A stretch of 64,000 bases of DNA. Source: Microbispora sp. NBC_01189 (GTDB lineage Bacteria > Actinomycetota > Actinomycetes > Streptosporangiales > Streptosporangiaceae). The notes beneath the pieces were generated by a model. It was not told the DNA's origin and searched no databases. It was given only the letters and a program-made list of their open reading frames with translations. Both the position numbers and the translations under genes were made by a program. Location of the stretch: assembly GCF_036010665.1 (NCBI RefSeq), contig NZ_CP108581.1, positions 5,327,501 through 5,391,500 of the forward strand. The letters are read 5' to 3'. Shown here piece after piece: positions 15,703 through 25,108 of the stretch. Every line of letters begins with the position of its first letter. Position 1 is the first letter of the stretch.

Positions 15703-18384
15703 ATGCCGAAGTACGTTTACGGCTTCACCGAGGGCAACAAGGACCTCAAGGATCTACTCGGCGGCAAGGGCGCCAATCTGGCGGAAATGACCAACATCGG
15801 CCTACCCGTGCCTCCCGGTTTCACGATCACCACCGAGGCGTGCCGCCACTATCTGCGGCACGGCGCCATGCCCGGCGGGCTGGAGGAGGAGGCCGGGGAG
15901 CACCTCGCCGCCCTGGAGGCGCGCATGGGCAAGCGTCTCGGCCAGGCGGACGACCCGCTGCTCGTCAGCGTCAGGTCGGGGGCGAAGTTCTCGATGCCCG
16001 GCATGATGGAGACGGTCCTCAACGTCGGCCTGAACGACGACTCGGTCCTCGGGCTGGCCAAGCAGTCGGGCAACGACCGCTTCGCCTGGGACTCCTACCG
16101 CCGGCTGATCCAGATGTTCGGCAGGACCGTGCTGGGCGTCGACGGCGAGCTGTTCGAGGACGCGATGGACGCCCTCAAGGGCGACCGGGACGACACCGGC
16201 CTGGAGACCGCCGACCTGCAACGACTGGTCGAGACCTTCAAGGGCATCGTCCGCGCCCGGGCCGGCCGGGACTTCCCCGCCGACCCCCGCGAGCAGCTGG
16301 ACCTCGCCGTACGGGCGGTCTTCGAATCGTGGAACGCGCCCCGCGCGATCCTCTACCGCCGTCAGGAGCGCATCCCCGCCGGCCTCGGCACCGCCGTCAA
16401 CGTCGTCGCGATGGTGTTCGGCAACATGGGCCCCGACTCGGGCACCGGGGTCGCCTTCACCCGCGACCCGGGTTCGGGACGTCAGGGGGTCTACGGCGAC
16501 TACCTGCGCGACGCCCAGGGCGAGGACGTCGTCGCCGGCATCCGAAACACCGTTCCCCTGCAGGAGCTGGAGACGATCAACTCGGAGGCGTACCACGAGC
16601 TTCTCGGCATCATGGCGACGCTGGAGCGGCACTACCGCGACCTGTGCGACATCGAGTTCACGATCGAGCGCGGCAGGCTGTGGATGCTGCAGACCCGGGT
16701 CGGCAAGCGCACGGCCGAGGCCGCGTTCCGCATCGCCACCCAGCTCGTCGACGAGGGCCTGATCGACATGGACGAGGCGGTCACCCGGGTCACCGGAGAC
16801 CAGCTCGCCCACCTGATGTTCCCCCGGTTCTCCGCCACGGGAGGCGGCCACCGGCTGACCACCGGCATGAACGCCTCGCCCGGCGCCGCCGCGGGCCGGG
16901 CCGTCTTCAGCTCCGAGCGGGCCGTCGAGCTGGCCGGGCGGGGCGAGGCGGTCATCCTCGTGCGGCGCGAGACCACCCCGGACGACCTGGCCGGGATGAT
17001 CGCGGCGCACGGCGTGCTCACCTCCCGGGGCGGCAAGACCTCGCACGCCGCCGTGGTCGCCCGCGGCATGGGCAGGACCTGCGTGTGCGGGGCCGAGGAG
17101 CTGGAGGTCGATCCGCACGCCCGCCGTTTCACCGCGCCCGGCGGAGTCGTCGTCAACGAGGGCGACCTGATCTCGATCGACGGGAGCACCGGCGCGGTCT
17201 ACCTGGGTGAGGTGCCGGTGACGGCCTCGCCGGTGGCGCGCTACTTCGAGGGCGGGCCGGCCGAGAGCGGGCCGATCGAGGACAGGTCGGTCGAAAGTGG
17301 GCCGGTCGAGGATGAACTGGTCCGGGCCGTCGACCGCGTCATGACCCGCGCCGACGCCGTACGCCGCCTGGAGGTGCGGGCGAACGCCGACACCCCCGAG
17401 GACGCCGCCCGCGCCCGCCGCTTCGGCGCGCTCGGCGTCGGGCTGTGCCGTACGGAGCACATGTTCCTGGGGGAGCGGCGGCGGCTGGTGGAGGACCTGA
17501 TCCTGGCGCCGGGCGGCGAGGAGCGGCAGGTCGCGCTGGACGCGCTCGAACCCCTCCAGACGGCCGACTTCGCCGGCATCTTCGGGGCCATGCGCGGCCT
17601 TCCGGTGACGATCCGGCTGATCGACCCGCCGCTGCACGAGTTCCTGCCCGACCTCACCGACCTCGCCGTACGGGTCGCCGTGGCGGGCGAGCGGGCCGGT
17701 GAACGCGACCGCAGGCTGCTGGAGGCGGTCCGGCGCCTGCACGAGCAGAACCCGATGCTGGGCCTGCGCGGCGTCCGGCTCGGCCTGGCGATCCCGGGCC
17801 TGTTCGCCATGCAGGTGCGGGCCATCGCCGCCGCGGCCCGGCAGGTCGAGGGCGCGCGGGCCGAGATCATGATCCCGCTGGTCGGCGCGGTGCAGGAGTT
17901 GGAGATCGTACGGGAGGAGGCGGCGGGCATCCTCGCCGAGGCGGGTGTGGAGGCGGCGATCGGCACGATGATCGAGGTGCCCCGGGCGGCGCTGACGTCC
18001 GGGCAGATCGCCGGGGCCGCCGAGTTCTTCTCCTTCGGCACCAACGACCTCACCCAGATGACCTGGGGGTTCTCCCGCGACGACGTGGAGAGCGCCTTCT
18101 TCGGCAGGTATCTCGACCTTGGCGTCTTCGGCGTCTCGCCGTTCGAGTCGATCGATCGGGACGGCGTCGGCCGGCTGATGCGGATCGCGGCCGAGGAGGG
18201 CAGGCGGGCCCGGCCCGGCCTGAAGCTCGGCATCTGCGGCGAGCACGGCGGCGACCCCGACTCGGTCCACTTCTGCCACGAAATCGGGCTCGACTACGTC
18301 TCCTGCTCGCCGTTCCGCGTCCCGGTGGCCCGGCTGGAGGCGGGCCGCGCCGCGCTGGCCCGCACGGGCTCCGACAGCCGATGA
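15703..18384 (+). CDS. ppdK: pyruvate, phosphate dikinase
   Basis: An 893-residue PPDK, which interconverts pyruvate, ATP and phosphate with phosphoenolpyruvate, AMP and pyrophosphate. The start ATG 15703 follows AAGGGAG and gives the family N-terminus YVYGFTEGNKDLKDLLGGKG. The ATP-grasp nucleotide-binding domain fills the first 340 residues. The phosphohistidine domain carries LTSRGGKTSHAAVVARGMG with the catalytic His near residue 448. The C-terminal TIM barrel includes ICGEHGGDPDSV with its catalytic Cys. A short charged insertion rich in Glu/Ser/Gly (about residues 515-540) lies between the phosphohistidine and barrel domains. Confidence 0.95.
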   Translation: MPKYVYGFTEGNKDLKDLLGGKGANLAEMTNIGLPVPPGFTITTEACRHYLRHGAMPGGLEEEAGEHLAALEARMGKRLGQADDPLLVSVRSGAKFSMPGMMETVLNVGLNDDSVLGLAKQSGNDRFAWDSYRRLIQMFGRTVLGVDGELFEDAMDALKGDRDDTGLETADLQRLVETFKGIVRARAGRDFPADPREQLDLAVRAVFESWNAPRAILYRRQERIPAGLGTAVNVVAMVFGNMGPDSGTGVAFTRDPGSGRQGVYGDYLRDAQGEDVVAGIRNTVPLQELETINSEAYHELLGIMATLERHYRDLCDIEFTIERGRLWMLQTRVGKRTAEAAFRIATQLVDEGLIDMDEAVTRVTGDQLAHLMFPRFSATGGGHRLTTGMNASPGAAAGRAVFSSERAVELAGRGEAVILVRRETTPDDLAGMIAAHGVLTSRGGKTSHAAVVARGMGRTCVCGAEELEVDPHARRFTAPGGVVVNEGDLISIDGSTGAVYLGEVPVTASPVARYFEGGPAESGPIEDRSVESGPVEDELVRAVDRVMTRADAVRRLEVRANADTPEDAARARRFGALGVGLCRTEHMFLGERRRLVEDLILAPGGEERQVALDALEPLQTADFAGIFGAMRGLPVTIRLIDPPLHEFLPDLTDLAVRVAVAGERAGERDRRLLEAVRRLHEQNPMLGLRGVRLGLAIPGLFAMQVRAIAAAARQVEGARAEIMIPLVGAVQELEIVREEAAGILAEAGVEAAIGTMIEVPRAALTSGQIAGAAEFFSFGTNDLTQMTWGFSRDDVESAFFGRYLDLGVFGVSPFESIDRDGVGRLMRIAAEEGRRARPGLKLGICGEHGGDPDSVHFCHEIGLDYVSCSPFRVPVARLEAGRAALARTGSDSR

Positions 18385-18573
18385 GGTGAAATTCCACAGA
18401 ACATCCAGACTGTCAAAGCGGGGCAAGAGCGGCAATCTTCCTTCGTACTACCGGAACTGTCGTGAAACCCGACCTTCGGGGGTACGCTCCATCTCCCGCC
18501 GGATGGGGGCCGGACGCGGCCGGGACACGACCGGGACGCGGCGGTCAGGCGAGGGCGCCGGGAAGGAGGACGC

Positions 18574-19872
18574 ATGGCCCGCTACGACGAGCACGACCAG
18601 GCACGATGGGTGCCTGAGCCGCCGGGGAACCCCGAGCGGAGCCCGTTCGAGCGCGACCGGGCACGCGTGCTCCACAGCGCCTCGCTGCGCAGGCTCGCCG
18701 CGAAGACGCAGGTGGTGGCCCCCGCCGACTACAGCGGCCTGCACAGTCCCCGTACGCGCCTGACCCACTCGCTGGAGTGCGCGCAGATCGGCCGGGAGAT
18801 GGGCAGGGTCCTCGGCTGCGACCCCGACCTGGTGGAGACCGCCTGCCTCGCCCACGACCTCGGGCATCCCCCCTTCGGCCACAACGGGGAGGCCGCGCTC
18901 GACGAGCTGGCCGCGCCGTGCGGGGGGTTCCAGGGCAACGCCCAGAACCTGCGCCTGCTGACGCGGCTGGAGGCCAAGGTCATCACCGAGGACGGCCGCA
19001 GCGCCGGGCTCAACCTCACCCGGGCCGCGCTCGACTCGGTCTGCAAGTATCCCTGGGCCGGGTCGGCCTGCCGCGTCCCCGGCGTCCCGCTCGCCGGCGA
19101 GGGTGGGCCGTACTGCGTCTATCCCGACGACCTCGCGGTCTTCGGGTGGGTGCGCGAGGGGGCGCCCGACTACGCGGTCCGCTTCGAGGCGCAGGTCATG
19201 GACTGGGCCGACGACGTGGCCTACTCGGTGCACGACCTGGAGGACGCCCTCGCCTGCGGCCACGTCACGACGGCGGAGCTGCGCGACCCGGAGGAGCGGC
19301 TGGAGGTGTGCCGCCTGACCCGGGAGTGGTACGCCCCCGACGCGGGCGTGGACGAGCTGGCCGAGACCTTCGCGCGGCTGCTCGCCGAGCCGCTGTGGCC
19401 GGCCGACTTCGACGCCGGGCTCGCCGACCTCGCCGCGCTCAAACGGCTCACCAGCACGCTCATCGGCCGCCTGTGCCGCTCGGCCCAGGACGCCACCCGC
19501 GAGGCGTACGGCTGCCGCCCCGAACCCGGCGGGAGAGCGGCGGGCCGGCGCCACGACGCGAACCTGGAGGTGCCGCGGACCACCCGGCTGGAGTGCGCGC
19601 TGCTCAAGGGCGTGACGGCCCGCTACGTCATGTCGCGGGAGTCGCACCACGCCGTGCAGGCCCGGCAGCGCGAGCTGATCGCCGAGCTGGGCGACCTCGT
19701 CATGCGGGGCGCCCCCGCGACGCTGGAGCCGGCCCTGCGCCCGCAGTTCGAGCAGGCGGCCGACGACGAGGGGCGGCTGCGCGCGGTGGTCGACCAGATC
19801 GCCTCGCTCACCGACGCGTCGGCGATGGGCTGGCACCGCCGCCTGTCGGCCTCCCGCCCTCTCGTCGGCTGA
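18574..19872 (+). CDS. dgt: deoxyguanosinetriphosphate triphosphohydrolase-like protein
   Basis: A 432-residue HD-domain dNTPase that would cleave dGTP to deoxyguanosine and triphosphate, lowering the dNTP pool. Metal ligands are visible in TRLTHSLE (His65) and CLAHDLGHPPFGHNGE (His94-Asp95). A later motif is DWADDVAYSVHDLEDA. Length fits the actinobacterial Dgt type, which lies next to dnaG in many genomes; here a lipoprotein gene on the opposite strand separates them. The start ATG 18574 follows GGAAGGAGG, a strong ribosome-binding site. Confidence 0.93.
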   Translation: MARYDEHDQARWVPEPPGNPERSPFERDRARVLHSASLRRLAAKTQVVAPADYSGLHSPRTRLTHSLECAQIGREMGRVLGCDPDLVETACLAHDLGHPPFGHNGEAALDELAAPCGGFQGNAQNLRLLTRLEAKVITEDGRSAGLNLTRAALDSVCKYPWAGSACRVPGVPLAGEGGPYCVYPDDLAVFGWVREGAPDYAVRFEAQVMDWADDVAYSVHDLEDALACGHVTTAELRDPEERLEVCRLTREWYAPDAGVDELAETFARLLAEPLWPADFDAGLADLAALKRLTSTLIGRLCRSAQDATREAYGCRPEPGGRAAGRRHDANLEVPRTTRLECALLKGVTARYVMSRESHHAVQARQRELIAELGDLVMRGAPATLEPALRPQFEQAADDEGRLRAVVDQIASLTDASAMGWHRRLSASRPLVG

Positions 19873-19948
19873 GCCCGGCCGAAGCCCGGCCGAAGCCCGG
19901 CCGAAGCCCGGCCGGAGTACGTCCGGAGCCCGGCCGGAGTACGTCCGG
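19872..19948. repeat. seven tandem 11-bp repeats between convergent genes
   Basis: Seven 11-base units run without a break from the last base of the dgt stop codon. Four are AGCCCGGCCGA or AGCCCGGCCGG, then AGTACGTCCGG alternates with AGCCCGGCCGG. The array can fold on itself and may act as a bidirectional terminator between dgt and the convergent lipoprotein gene. It is probably also length-variable. Confidence 0.7.
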
Positions 19949-19960
19949 CGGACGAGGGGC

Positions 19961-20821
19961 TCAGAGGGGGACGACCACCCGGGTGTCCTCGTCGTGGTCC
20001 CTCTTCTTGGGCGGCCGGGACTCGTCCGGGGGCGGCGAGGACTGCTGCTGCTGCGGCGGCGTCGCGGCGCACAGCTGGGTGCAGGGCGGCGTCGCGCCCA
20101 GCCTCTTGCGCAGCGTCAGCATGGCCTTGCGCGGGGAGACCGTGCGGTTGCCGTCGTCCCAGGCGTCGAGGAAGGGCCACGGCGGCACGATGCCCCGGCG
20201 AATCCACCAGTTCTGCGGCGCGGTCGGCCAGGAGATGGCGAAGTAGAGGTTGCTCGCGGTGTCGCGGGCGTTGCCGGAGTTGCCCACCCGGCCGAGGAGC
20301 TGCCCGGCCTTGACCTTGGCGCCCGGCTTGAGGTCCTCCACGACCGAGTCGAGGTGGCCGCCGAGGTAGAGCACGCCGTCCGCGCCCTTGACGGTGACGT
20401 ACCGGCCCTCCCGGTCGGCGCCGCGGTCGGTCGAGGGGGCCCACTGGTTCCTGACGTTGACCTCCTCGACCTCCCCGTCGACCGGTGAGACGAATGCGCA
20501 CCCCTTCCCCGCCCAGATGGTGGTCTTGGGGAGCACGAGCAGCTTGCGAGAGTACGACACCCTGCATCCCTTGACCGGGAAGGCGTACGTATAGGGGGAC
20601 ACCTTCGGCGGCGGCATCCGCACGGGCTCGTCGCCCGGCGGGGGAACGGCCTGCCCGGGGTCGGCGGGAGCGGTCGCGGCCGTGATCCCGTTCACCGGCG
20701 CCGTCGCCGTCGCCGGCGGCAGCGTGCTCACACCGGCGACACCCCCGGGCGCGCCGCAGGACGCCGCGAGGAACGCGGTGCCGGTGAGGGCGGCCAGTCT
20801 CCCCGATCGCATGATCTCCAC
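19961..20821 (-). CDS. M23/LytM-like lipoprotein, probably catalytically inactive
   Basis: A 286-residue exported protein. The signal sequence ends in a lipobox (FLAASC), giving a predicted lipoprotein, followed by a Pro/Ala/Thr linker. The peptidase-family-M23 fold spans about residues 75-205 (LYLGGHLDSV, then VKAGQLLGRVGNSGNA). The first M23 motif (H-x3-D) cannot be found and the final H-x-H is replaced by N-L-Y in ASNLYFAISW, so zinc binding should be lost. Degenerate LytM proteins usually act as activators or binders of cell-wall enzymes. The C-terminus is charged and Gln/Pro-rich. Confidence 0.8.
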   Translation of the reverse strand: MEIMRSGRLAALTGTAFLAASCGAPGGVAGVSTLPPATATAPVNGITAATAPADPGQAVPPPGDEPVRMPPPKVSPYTYAFPVKGCRVSYSRKLLVLPKTTIWAGKGCAFVSPVDGEVEEVNVRNQWAPSTDRGADREGRYVTVKGADGVLYLGGHLDSVVEDLKPGAKVKAGQLLGRVGNSGNARDTASNLYFAISWPTAPQNWWIRRGIVPPWPFLDAWDDGNRTVSPRKAMLTLRKRLGATPPCTQLCAATPPQQQQSSPPPDESRPPKKRDHDEDTRVVVPL

Positions 20822-20968
20822 CTGGTCGACGTTACCGAACCTTTCCTTTCTAACGGACCAAGCCGAATATCACGACCGGTTCCGGAAAGTCGTGACAAGT
20901 CCGCATGGTGCGCCCTCCTGTCCGTACGGCCGCCCGGCCTGTCGGAGGCCGGCACTAGACTCGCCAGC

Positions 20969-22927
20969 GTGGCAGGGCGAAGCGGGCGGATCAGTGACGA
21001 CGACATCGCGCTCGTACGGGAGCGCTCACCGATCGCCGACGTCGTCGGCGAGCACATCCAGCTCCGCAACGCGGGCGGGGGCAACCTGAAGGGGCTGTGC
21101 CCGTTCCACGACGAGAAGTCGCCCTCCTTCAACGTGACTCCGGCCCGGGGCTACTACTACTGCTTCGGCTGCGCCGAGGGCGGCGACGTCATCACGTTCA
21201 TCCGCAAGATCGACAATCTCACGTTCTCCGAGGCCGTCGAGCGGCTCGCGCAGCGCGCCGGCATCCAGCTGCGCTACGAGCAGGGCGGCTACGTGCCGGG
21301 CCGCGAGCAGGGCGAACGGGTGCGGCTGATCGAGGCGCACCGCGCCGCCGCCGAGTTCTACGCCGAGCGGCTGTCCGGCCCGGACGCGGGCCCCGGGCGG
21401 CGCTTCCTGTCCGAGCGCGGCTTCGAACGGGCCGACGCCGAGCACTTCGGGGTCGGCTACGCGCCGAACGAGTGGGAGGCGCTGTCGCGGCACCTGATGG
21501 GCCGCGGGTTCACGTCCCAGGAGCTGATCAAGGGCGGGCTCGCCCGCGAGGGCAGGCGCGGGCCGGTCGACCGGTTCCGCGGCCGCCTCGTCTGGCCGAT
21601 CCGCGACATCACCGGCGACGTCATCGGCTTCGGGGCGCGCAAGCTGCTCGACTCCGACGACGGCCCCAAATACCTGAACACCCCCGAGAGCCCGATCTAC
21701 CACAAGAGCTCGGTGCTGTACGGCGTCGACCTGGCCAAGCGGGAGATCGCCCGGCGGTCCCAGGCCGTGATCGTGGAGGGATACACCGACGTCATGGCCT
21801 GCCACCTGGCCGGCGTGCCGACCGCGGTGGCCACCTGCGGCACCTCCTTCGGCGAGGAGCACATCAAGGTCCTGCGCCGCCTGCTGCTCGACCAGGCCGA
21901 GTTCCGCGGCGAGGTCGTCTTCACCTTCGACGGCGACTCCGCCGGGCAGAAGGCCGCCCTGCGCGCCTTCCAGGACGAGCAGAAGTTCGTCACGCAGACC
22001 TTCGTCGCGGTGCAGCCCGACGGCCTCGACCCCTGCGACCTGCGGGTCAAGCAGGGCGACGCCGCCGTGCGCGACCTGATCGCCGGCCGTGAGCCGCTGT
22101 TCGCCTTCGCGGTGCGCAGCGTCCTCGCCCGCTACGACCTCGACACCAACGAGGGCCGCCTGGCCGCGCTCGACGCCGCCGCGCCCATCGTGGCCTCCAT
22201 CAAGGACCCCGGGTTGCGCAAGGCGTACACGGTCGACCTCGACCGCTGGATCGGCTTCATGGACGAGGGCTTCGTCATCCGGCGCGTGCAGCAGACGGCC
22301 GGCCGGGCCCAGGAGGGCGGCCGTGGCCCGGGGGGACGCGCCCAGGGAGGGCCGGGCGGGCGTGTCGCGGCCGGGCGGCAGGGGGGCCGCGGACCGGCCG
22401 CGCGACCGGACCCGGCGGGGCCCGACCCGGCGGACCCCGCCGTACGGCTGGAGGCCGAGGCGCTCAAGCTCGCCGTGCAGCGGCCCGCCCTGCTCGGCCC
22501 CGAGTTCGACGCGCTGGGGCCCGAGACGTTCACGCTGCCCGAGCACGCCGCGTTGTTCGGCGTCGTCGCCGCGGCCGGCGGGACCGCCGCCGGTGGCCCG
22601 GGCGGGCGCGAGTGGGTGGACCGGCTCCTCGAGCAGACGGAACCCGGGGCCGCGGGCGCGGTGCCCGGCGTCGACCTGAGGTCGCTCGTCACGCGGTTCG
22701 CGGTCGAGGCCGTGCGCGCGGACGTGAACGTCGAGGACCGGTACGGCGCGGCCGTCCTGGCCAAGATCCAGGAGACCGCGGTCGCCCGGGCGGTCGCGCG
22801 GTTGAAGTCGCGGTTGCAGCGGCTCAACCCGGTCGACGAGCAGCAGGAGTACAACCGGCTGTTCGGCGAACTGGTGGCGCTGGAACAGCAGCGACGAGTG
22901 TTGCGGGAACGCGCGAGCGGGGCCTGA
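20969..22927 (+). CDS. dnaG: DNA primase
   Basis: A 652-residue bacterial primase that synthesises RNA primers for DNA replication. The N-terminal zinc-binding domain uses Cys44, His47, Cys65 and Cys68 (CPFHDEKSPSF, YYYCFGC). The TOPRIM catalytic domain contains VIVEGYTDVMACHLAGV near residue 265 and FTFDGDSAGQKAA. The C-terminal helicase-interacting domain follows a Gly/Arg/Gln-rich linker at about residues 445-485. The start GTG 20969 agrees with the family N-terminus. It is divergent from the LytM lipoprotein and is followed by the primary sigma gene, as in the classical macromolecular-synthesis operon. Confidence 0.95.
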   Translation: MAGRSGRISDDDIALVRERSPIADVVGEHIQLRNAGGGNLKGLCPFHDEKSPSFNVTPARGYYYCFGCAEGGDVITFIRKIDNLTFSEAVERLAQRAGIQLRYEQGGYVPGREQGERVRLIEAHRAAAEFYAERLSGPDAGPGRRFLSERGFERADAEHFGVGYAPNEWEALSRHLMGRGFTSQELIKGGLAREGRRGPVDRFRGRLVWPIRDITGDVIGFGARKLLDSDDGPKYLNTPESPIYHKSSVLYGVDLAKREIARRSQAVIVEGYTDVMACHLAGVPTAVATCGTSFGEEHIKVLRRLLLDQAEFRGEVVFTFDGDSAGQKAALRAFQDEQKFVTQTFVAVQPDGLDPCDLRVKQGDAAVRDLIAGREPLFAFAVRSVLARYDLDTNEGRLAALDAAAPIVASIKDPGLRKAYTVDLDRWIGFMDEGFVIRRVQQTAGRAQEGGRGPGGRAQGGPGGRVAAGRQGGRGPAARPDPAGPDPADPAVRLEAEALKLAVQRPALLGPEFDALGPETFTLPEHAALFGVVAAAGGTAAGGPGGREWVDRLLEQTEPGAAGAVPGVDLRSLVTRFAVEAVRADVNVEDRYGAAVLAKIQETAVARAVARLKSRLQRLNPVDEQQEYNRLFGELVALEQQRRVLRERASGA

Positions 22928-23060
22928 ATAACCTCCCTTTCCAGACCGCACAGTCGCCAAACATATACTTTGATCTCGATTCGGTATTGACTTTGGCCTT
23001 ACCTTGGGTGACAAAAATAGGCCTGCCGTTTAGTGGCGCCTTTCCTGCACACTGTGTTGC

Positions 23061-24212
23061 GTGGGTGCATCGGTGCTGCCAAGCAGGCCGCCATCGGCAG
23101 ATCAGGTGGCGGACCTCGTCGCGAAGGGAAGGGAACGCGGGAGCGTCACGGTTGACGACGTGGCCGCCGCGCTCGACCGATCCGAGTTGCCGGCCGACGC
23201 GCTGGAGCGCGTCGTGCGGATGCTCGCCGAGAACGGGGTTGAGGTCCTCGAACCACAGGGGGACGAGGAGCCCAGCAAGCCGGACGAGGAGGACGTCGGC
23301 AAACGGGCTCCGACGAGTGACCTGGTCAGGATCTACCTGCGGGAGATCGGCAGGGTTCCCCTGCTCACCGCCGAGGAGGAGGTGGAACTGGCCAAGGCCA
23401 TCGAGGCCGGGCTGTTCGCCGAGGACAAGCTCTGCGAGAGCCTCGCCGCGAGATTCGCCCGGCCGGAGCTCGAAGACCTCGTCTGGGAGGGCGTGCGCGC
23501 CAAGCAGCGGCTCATCGAGGCCAACCTCAGGCTCGTGGTCTCGATCGCCAAGCGTTACGTGGGCCGCGGAATGCTGTTCCTGGATCTCATCCAGGAAGGC
23601 AATCTCGGATTGATCCGCGCCGTGGAGAAATTCGATTACACGAAGGGCTACAAGTTCTCCACGTACGCGACATGGTGGATTCGCCAGGCGATCACCCGGG
23701 CGATCGCGGACCAGGCGAGAACGATCCGCATTCCCGTCCACATGGTGGAGACGATCAACAAACTGGTCCGCGTGCAGCGTCAGCTTCACCAGGACCTCGG
23801 CCGGGAGCCGGCCCCCGAGGAGATCGCCGCCGAGATGGACCTGCCCATCGACCGGGTGGTGGAGATCCAGCGCATCGCGCAGGAGCCGGTCTCGCTCCAG
23901 GCGCCCATCGGCGAGGAGGACTCCGACCTCGGCGACTTCATCGAGGACGCCGACGCCGTGGTGCCGATGGAGGCCGCCGCCTTCATCATGCTGCAGGACC
24001 AGCTCGACGACATCCTGGCCACGCTGTCGGAGCGCGAGCAGCGGATCATCCAGCTCCGGTTCGGCCTCGCCGACGGCCACCCCCGCACGCTGGAGGAGGT
24101 CGGCCGCGAGTTCGGCGTGACCCGTGAGCGCATCCGCCAGATCGAGTCGAAGACGCTGGCCAAGCTGCGTCACCCCACCCGGGCGCAGATGCTCAAGGAC
24201 TACCTCGACTGA
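23061..24212 (+). CDS. rpoD: RNA polymerase sigma factor, sigma-70 group 1/2 (HrdB/SigA-like)
   Basis: A 383-residue sigma factor. A short region 1.1-like N-terminus ([20 protein letters not shown]) is followed by region 1.2, then region 2 with [37 protein letters not shown] and IRIPVHMVE. Region 4 has [14 protein letters not shown] and the helix-turn-helix [20 protein letters not shown], ending KLRHP and LKDYLD. The dnaG neighbour suggests a primary sigma, but it is shorter than typical HrdB (about 500 residues), so a group 2 principal-like sigma cannot be excluded. A GTG start is assumed. A very strong terminator follows. Confidence 0.9.
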   Translation: MGASVLPSRPPSADQVADLVAKGRERGSVTVDDVAAALDRSELPADALERVVRMLAENGVEVLEPQGDEEPSKPDEEDVGKRAPTSDLVRIYLREIGRVPLLTAEEEVELAKAIEAGLFAEDKLCESLAARFARPELEDLVWEGVRAKQRLIEANLRLVVSIAKRYVGRGMLFLDLIQEGNLGLIRAVEKFDYTKGYKFSTYATWWIRQAITRAIADQARTIRIPVHMVETINKLVRVQRQLHQDLGREPAPEEIAAEMDLPIDRVVEIQRIAQEPVSLQAPIGEEDSDLGDFIEDADAVVPMEAAAFIMLQDQLDDILATLSEREQRIIQLRFGLADGHPRTLEEVGREFGVTRERIRQIESKTLAKLRHPTRAQMLKDYLD

Positions 24213-24222
24213 CGCCGTCGTC

Positions 24223-24281
24223 ACGCGGACGAGCGCCCTCCGGTCCCGGCGGCTTGGGGCCGGGAGGGCGCTCGTCCGCGT
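24223..24281 (+). terminator. terminator hairpin after the sigma factor gene
   Basis: A perfect 19-bp stem (24223-24241 pairs with 24263-24281) with a loop that itself contains GGTCCCGGC. It starts ten bases after the sigma-factor stop. It is GC-rich and has no U-run. Confidence 0.8.
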
Positions 24282-24313
24282 CAGGGCCCCGGTGTGAAGC
24301 GCTCCGGCCCCTT

Positions 24314-24389
24314 CCCGGCCCTGTCCGGGGCCGCTCATGGCCTGCTCCCGGCCCTGTCCGGGGCCGCTCATCGCCTGCTCCCGGCCCTG
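24314..24389. repeat. 33-bp tandem repeat, 2.3 copies
   Basis: A 33-base unit beginning CCCGGCCCTGTCCGGGGCCG is present twice with a one-base exchange, followed by the first ten bases of a third copy. It lies in the gap between the sigma factor terminator and the next gene. Each unit contains its own short inverted repeat around GGCCC-tgtcc-GGGGCC. Confidence 0.75.
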
Positions 24390-24459
24390 CGACCCGGACG
24401 GGTCGGGCCGCCGGATAGCCTGCGGGTGGTAACGGTCGTCGTCCGCTGGCGGTGTTCCC

Positions 24460-24963
24460 TTGACTGCATCCAGGCCCTCCCTGTCCCGCCTGTTCGGCTC
24501 CCGCCTGCCCCGTGAGGTCCGTACGGGACTCGCGCTCGAAGGCGGCGAGCGCCCGATCAGCCACGCGCGTACGGCGGAGGGCGGGCACGTGGTCGCCACC
24601 ACCCGGGCGCTGAACCTGCCCGGCGGACCGCGCCTGCCCTGGCACCTGATGGACAAGGCCGTGTGGGACGAGGAGGGCGTGACGGTCACGATGACCGACG
24701 CATCCGTCCACCGAGTCGTCCTGCCCGAGCCCGGGCGGCTGCCGGAGACGATCCGCGAGCGGGTCACCTCGACGGTCGTCGCGAGCCGTCACGTGACCAT
24801 CGACGGACGCGGGGGAGTGCGCCTGGTCGCCCGCCGCGTGCCCGGCTACGACACCCCGCGCTGGGAGTTCATCTTCGACCCGGGGCTCGACGCGACGGAC
24901 CCGGGCCTACGCGCCTACGCCGAGCAGGCGCTCGAAGAGATGCGGCGCAGCCTCGGCGTCTGA
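24460..24963 (+). CDS. conserved hypothetical protein, 167 aa
   Basis: A 167-residue protein that I cannot name. It is rich in beta-strand-like alternation, contains WHLMDKAVWDEEGVTVT and ends with a helical segment (LRAYAEQALEEMRRSLGV). No signal peptide or membrane segment is seen. Similar proteins occur in other actinobacteria as uncharacterised cytosolic proteins. The only upstream start in frame is TTG 24460; a later start is possible. Codon use matches the neighbouring core genes, which supports it being real. Confidence 0.6.
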   Translation: MTASRPSLSRLFGSRLPREVRTGLALEGGERPISHARTAEGGHVVATTRALNLPGGPRLPWHLMDKAVWDEEGVTVTMTDASVHRVVLPEPGRLPETIRERVTSTVVASRHVTIDGRGGVRLVARRVPGYDTPRWEFIFDPGLDATDPGLRAYAEQALEEMRRSLGV

Positions 24964-25108
24964 GACCGATGCCCGCCGCGCCGGGCGTACGGGGATCATG
25001 GCGGGGAAGGCGAGAAGAAGCGGAGGGCCCCCGGCACATGCCAGGGGCCCCGCCCCACAGGCCGCCGGCTCCGGCGGCGGTCCGAGCGTGGTCTGCCGGG
25101 GGAGCGGC

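Noticed and set aside
15802..18435. Long open frame of 877 codons on the minus strand opposite ppdK
   Set aside because: It is the mirror of a well-supported PPDK gene; its composition (Val/Arg/Gly/Asp/Leu runs) is that of the antisense of a GC-rich gene and it has no family motif.
22984..23030. TTGACT as -35 box of the sigma factor gene
   Set aside because: No convincing -10 element lies at the right spacing, so I do not list a promoter.
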